From Allolobophora icterica (Eukaryota; Annelida; Clitellata; Crassiclitellata; Lumbricidae): a DNA stretch of 64,000 bases. A program made the position numbers and the translations under genes. The stretch spans positions 51,994,949 through 52,058,948 of the forward strand of contig OY744613.1 in NCBI GenBank assembly GCA_963556255.1, in the 5' to 3' direction. Positions 60,230 through 64,000 of the stretch are shown one piece after another. The stretch's first letter is position 1, and the number at the start of each line of letters is the position of its first letter. The notes beneath the pieces are model-generated. The model worked only from the letters and a program-made list of their open reading frames with translations, made no database searches and was not told the origin of the DNA.

Positions 60230-61247
60230 AGTTCTTGCTGCTCTCAGTGGCACAGTTTTTACAGTTATTTAACATTTTATAGATTTGCAGACTATTTTGT
60301 GTATCTTCAGATAAATAGCGTTTTAATTCACAGTTTTGCAGAAGCCACTAAGCCCAGTATAAAAACCCTGAATTTTCAAGCATGATCATATTTTAAAAAA
60401 AACTATGGTGTCATTTGAAGTATCACAAAATCGGCAGTTAAATCCCGAGTATCGGTCGCTCTCTTTTAACATGAAATACATTGTTTCAAGTGAAAGAAAA
60501 TTGTAATTGTTCTTTTAATAGCATATACTTTCACTAACAGAATCAGAAACCGAAGATATTAGAAAAACATTCACAACTTAAAGAAAATTGACTAATGTTG
60601 TGATTCACTAGAAAACTGACAGCAAGAAACAACAAAGTATTTCATTTTACAATAAATCATCTTGGAAGATTACGATAAGGAGAGACTGTAAATAAAGAAA
60701 AGCATAACAAAGAAAGTTACGATGAGAATTTGTATGCATGCAAAAGTGTAGCAGTTTTTTATTGGGAACTACAGCCTGTAAGACACTTTATAACAAGACA
60801 AAAGTAAAAGATATCGCACCAGGAGCACATGGTCACCCACTTCCTTCACTCGGACCTTTAGCTGACAGGGAACGAATCACAATCTCGGTTGCATTACTGT
60901 TAGTCCTGATTGGTATAAACCTAGGAGAAAAACATGTTCTTTCCTAGAACATATGCAACACGAGAGTGAAGATAAACCATGCAAGTGTCAACTGTGTGGA
61001 AAACGATTCATTGCACAGTCTCTGGTAAAATACCATATGACTATTCACACTGGTCAGTTAAGTGAGGAAACTTTTTATGGGACAGTCATTTGAATGAGCA
61101 TTCTGTAGGTTAGTCAGAGAGATTTTTGGATATTTCAGACCTGAATATTCATTTAAAGAGAATTCATTCAGCAGAAGAAACACACAAGTCCTACCTACGG
61201 TATTCAACAAATCATTTACAGACATCTGTCATTGCTATAAACACATA
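60230..61247 (+). other. A4 gene 5' region: intron end, acceptor exon, decayed fingers
   Basis: Paralogous to A1 19.74-20.69 kb. The acceptor TGTTCTTTTAATAG ends at 60521 and is followed by CATATACTTTCACTAACAG. From ~60970 finger remnants (KPCKCQLCGKRFIAQSLVKYH) are broken by stops and short deletions. Confidence 0.55.
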
Positions 61248-62801
61248 ATGACACATGCTCCAGAAACAACATACAGGTGTGAATCGTGTCAGAAAGATTT
61301 TAGGCATAGCATGGACCTAAAGGATCACTCAAGAATACATTCCACAGAAAAAACATACAAATGTCACCTATGCAACGAATCATCTGCAGATAGTGGTCAT
61401 TTCTTGAAACATGTGATAACCCTCACTTCAGGAAAAACCTACAAGTGTGAAAGATGTGGAAGAGGATTCGGTACAAACGATCAACTTAAATACCACATGA
61501 AGATACACACTGGTGAAAAGACATAAACTTGTCAGTTTTGTCAGGAAACGTTTTTATTGAGCAATCATTTGAATGTGCATATGATTTGACACACAGGCGA
61601 GAAATCATTCAAGAGTGAATTCTGTCAGAAAGCTTTTGGAAGTAGAAGGGATCTTACAAGTCATTTAAAAATTCATTCAGGAGAAATACCATGCAAATGT
61701 CACCTATGTGAGAAATCATTTACAGACAGTAGTCATTTGAACAGACATGTGAGAGGTCACACTGAAGAAAAACCATACAAGTGTGAATTGTGTGGAAAAG
61801 GATTCTTAAAAACTTATATATTGAAATACCATATGAGGACCCACGTTGAAAAAGCATATAAATGTCACATATGTCAGAAAACATTTTTATGGAGGAGTCA
61901 CTTAAATAAGCATATGACTGTCCACACAGGAGAGAAACCATTCAAGTGTGAATTGTGCGAGAAAGCTTTTGGGGATGAGGGATACATGAAGAGACATTCA
62001 AGAACACATTCAGGAGAAAAACCATACAAGTGTCACCTATGCCACAAATCATTTGCAGACAGTGGTCATTTCCAAGAACATGTGAGAACCCACACAGGAG
62101 AGAAACTCCAGAAATGTGAACTATGCCAGAAATTATTTACATGTGAGACTAGTTTGATGAAGCACAATTTGCAGGCTCACGCTGAAAAGGAACCACATAA
62201 ACGCGATTTCTGTTCCAAGGATTATACATTTCACCATGACATACTAAGACATTTGTTAACCCATACTGAAGATACTCTGTGCAAAGACAAGCTATGTGAC
62301 AAATGGCTTGAAGATTCATATTCTGATGTTCTGGATGAATACGTGAGCAGTCACAATAAGGAGAGGACATACAGAGGTGAATTATTCCACACAGAAACTG
62401 GGATTGTAGATAATCTGTGTGGCCATGACACAAACTGCACAGGAGAAATACAAGACGCTGAAGATGTAGGAAATGAAAGACCATTTATATCCAATAATAA
62501 ACCTTTTCTAGTGAAAACATACGGATGTGGATTCTGTGGTGAAATGTTTGAGAAAGAAACAGAATTTATTGAGCATTGTTTCCAGGTTTGTTGTTTTCCA
62601 GTGGAAGGTGACTTTGCAGCATTATTTAAGGATGAGAAGCCTTTTCTAGTGAAACCATTCGGATGTGGAATCTGTGATGAAATGTTTGAAATGGAAACAG
62701 AATTTATAGAGCATTGTTATCAGGTTTGTTGTTTTCAAGTGGCAGGTGACTTTGCAGCGTTATTTGATGATAAGAAACAAAATACATTACTTTATGAATA
62801 A
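61248..62801 (+). pseudogene. C2H2 zinc-finger gene A4 with two nonsense codons; two C2HC modules
   Basis: One reading frame runs through, but TAA at 61524-61526 (paralogs: TAC) and TGA at about 61587-61589 (paralogs: TCA) interrupt it. The part from 61737 is open for 354 codons. It has several fingers, an acidic linker LEDSYSDVLDEYV, then two complete terminal modules in tandem: KTYGCGFCGEMFEKE with HCFQVC, and KPFGCGICDEMFEME with HCYQVC. The doubling matches the interrupted doubling at the A1 end. Decayed fingers also precede 61248. Without the two stops this would be a finger gene of about 520 codons; as it stands only the C-terminal part could be made. AATAAA overlaps the stop. Confidence 0.75.
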
Positions 62802-63110
62802 AAATAGTTTCCAGATAAAACAACTTATGAATTCTCACATATGTAGCAAGATTGCAGAAGTGCAGAAACTGAACCCTTATTTTTCTCTTCAGGAATTTAC
62901 TGTAAAACTATTGTTTGTATCATTTGCTATTTTAGGAGATTAAACATTATGAATTGGGGTTACAAGTGTTGAAAGGTAACACTGGTTTTTAAATGAGAGT
63001 GTATGCATGTATATATATTAAAATGTATATATTTAACAGTTTGTATTAATATTATTATATGTTTCTGTTTGAATACTGTCATTTTGGTTATGTTGAATGC
63101 ATAGGCGTAA
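62802..63110 (+). other. A4 3' flank
   Basis: Matches the 3' flanks of A1-A3 (ACATATGTAGCAAGATTGCA, TTTTTAAATGAGAGTG) and, further on, A2 41.2 kb (TTTCTGTTTGAATACTGTCA). It marks the right border of the A-type duplicon. Confidence 0.6.
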
Positions 63111-64000
63111 ATTTGTGGGAGGGGTACAAACTACAAGGGGTAACCGTACCCACACTTTTTGGCAATCAATATTTTTATTGTGCTTTCCCAGAGATCGCAG
63201 TCTTCCCCTTGCTTCGTGTATACATGTAAGAAATTGGTAACCCCACTTTTGATACCAAAGTTGCGCCTCTGTTTGAGTGAATGTGAATATATGTGAAACA
63301 GTGTTTTTTTTCTCATTATTCAAACGGGGTTGAGGGTTGGGAGGGGTCTCAATAAACACTGAAAACAGTTTAACACTTAAATTAAATAAAAATAAAAAAA
63401 ATATTGTTTTTATTAAAATAAATAAATTATTTTTTAGAACCTGAAAAATGGTGCCGGAACGCCGTTCCGGCGCGTTCCGGATGAAAAATGCACTCTATAT
63501 ATATGTATAAATATATTAGGGTGCCACTCAATGTTATGTAAAAAATAAAAGTTCAGCATATTCCAGGTCCCACCCCTCATTCTGTTCTCTTTATGATGCT
63601 TAGTAACTGTGCCAAGTTTAATTGAGATATCTGAATATTTACTGGTAGCTCAATGTGCTCACATTTTTAATATTATGCACGTTTGTCGCGATAAAATGTA
63701 TTTTTTTATTCAAATTTTCTTCACCAGAGTAAATGAATTCGTGAATGAGTAGCCGAGTATTGTTGTAATGTTAATGTCCCTCCAATGATAGTGTTCTTGA
63801 AATTCATATTCTTTTCTGCATATACTCATTACTGAGCTGCAGACTGAGAGAGAGAACGGAAGATATGGTGCTCATGGGCGCCCGCACGTTGGGGCAAGGG
63901 GGGAGCACTTGCCACCCCCCTGGATTCTGAATCAAAATATGTAAAATTAAGAATATTATTAATTTTAAATAATTAAATTTAGTTATTCTGACATTTCGTT
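63111..64000. other. Spacer with possible transposon ends
   Basis: A short palindrome CCGGAACGCCGTTCCGG lies at 63454-63470. GGGCGCCCGCACGTTGGGGC with CACTTGCCACCCCCCTGG at 63877-63925 looks like the start of an unclassified DNA transposon leaving the window. No gene is seen. Confidence 0.4.

Overview
The window is repeat-rich animal genomic DNA. Spliced C2H2 zinc-finger genes, Polinton/Maverick, piggyBac, mariner and several LINE remnants together point to a metazoan, most likely an aquatic invertebrate; the species cannot be fixed from sequence alone. The first ~10.3 kb is visibly richer in G+C than the AT-rich remainder.

Region 1 (1 to about 10.3 kb) is the right part of a Polinton/Maverick (adintovirus-like) element, cut by the window start. 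From the left it holds, on the minus strand, a partial double-jelly-roll major capsid gene, a small adenovirus pVI-like membrane-active protein, a penton gene, a minor virion protein and an FtsK/HerA-type packaging ATPase. A zinc-ribbon/PLA2 protein and a retroviral-type integrase follow on the plus strand, then a 1252-residue protein-primed B-family DNA polymerase and a small double zinc-ribbon protein on the minus strand. Polymerase, integrase and ATPase are intact. The penton gene is split by a 300-bp foldback element with a perfect 8-bp target duplication, and the minor virion gene has an in-frame stop. No protease gene lies inside the window.

Region 2 (about 11 to 63 kb) is a cluster of tandemly duplicated plus-strand C2H2 zinc-finger genes. 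Subfamily A (A1 20.7-23.8, A2 39.3-40.9, A3 47.7-49.6, A4 61-62.8 kb) shares a 5' exon with a splice donor, an intron, an acceptor exon and a 3' flank. Subfamily B (B1 31.6-33.0, B2 55.3-56.5 kb, plus a 5'-only remnant B3 at 58.1-59.6 kb) has its own conserved 5' region and acceptor. Both end in the same unusual C2HC module. B1 and B2 look intact; A1, A3 and A4 carry stops or frameshifts, and A2 is open but N-terminally truncated and mosaic with B-type fingers.

The space between the zinc-finger genes is almost all mobile DNA, often nested: at least five piggyBac-type elements (TTAA, CCCT...AGGG), a deleted mariner with ~200-bp inverted ends, a hAT-like element whose core is a 182-bp satellite, and LINE 3' fragments. 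Most striking is a set of foldback MITEs. Several families begin GGTAA, carry a family-specific block of about 19 bases, then an AAATTAT-like motif at position 25, and make 8-bp (once 9-bp) target duplications. Most carry the same ~36-bp minisatellite core although their outer inverted repeats differ. I regard this modular MITE superfamily as the most likely undescribed system here.
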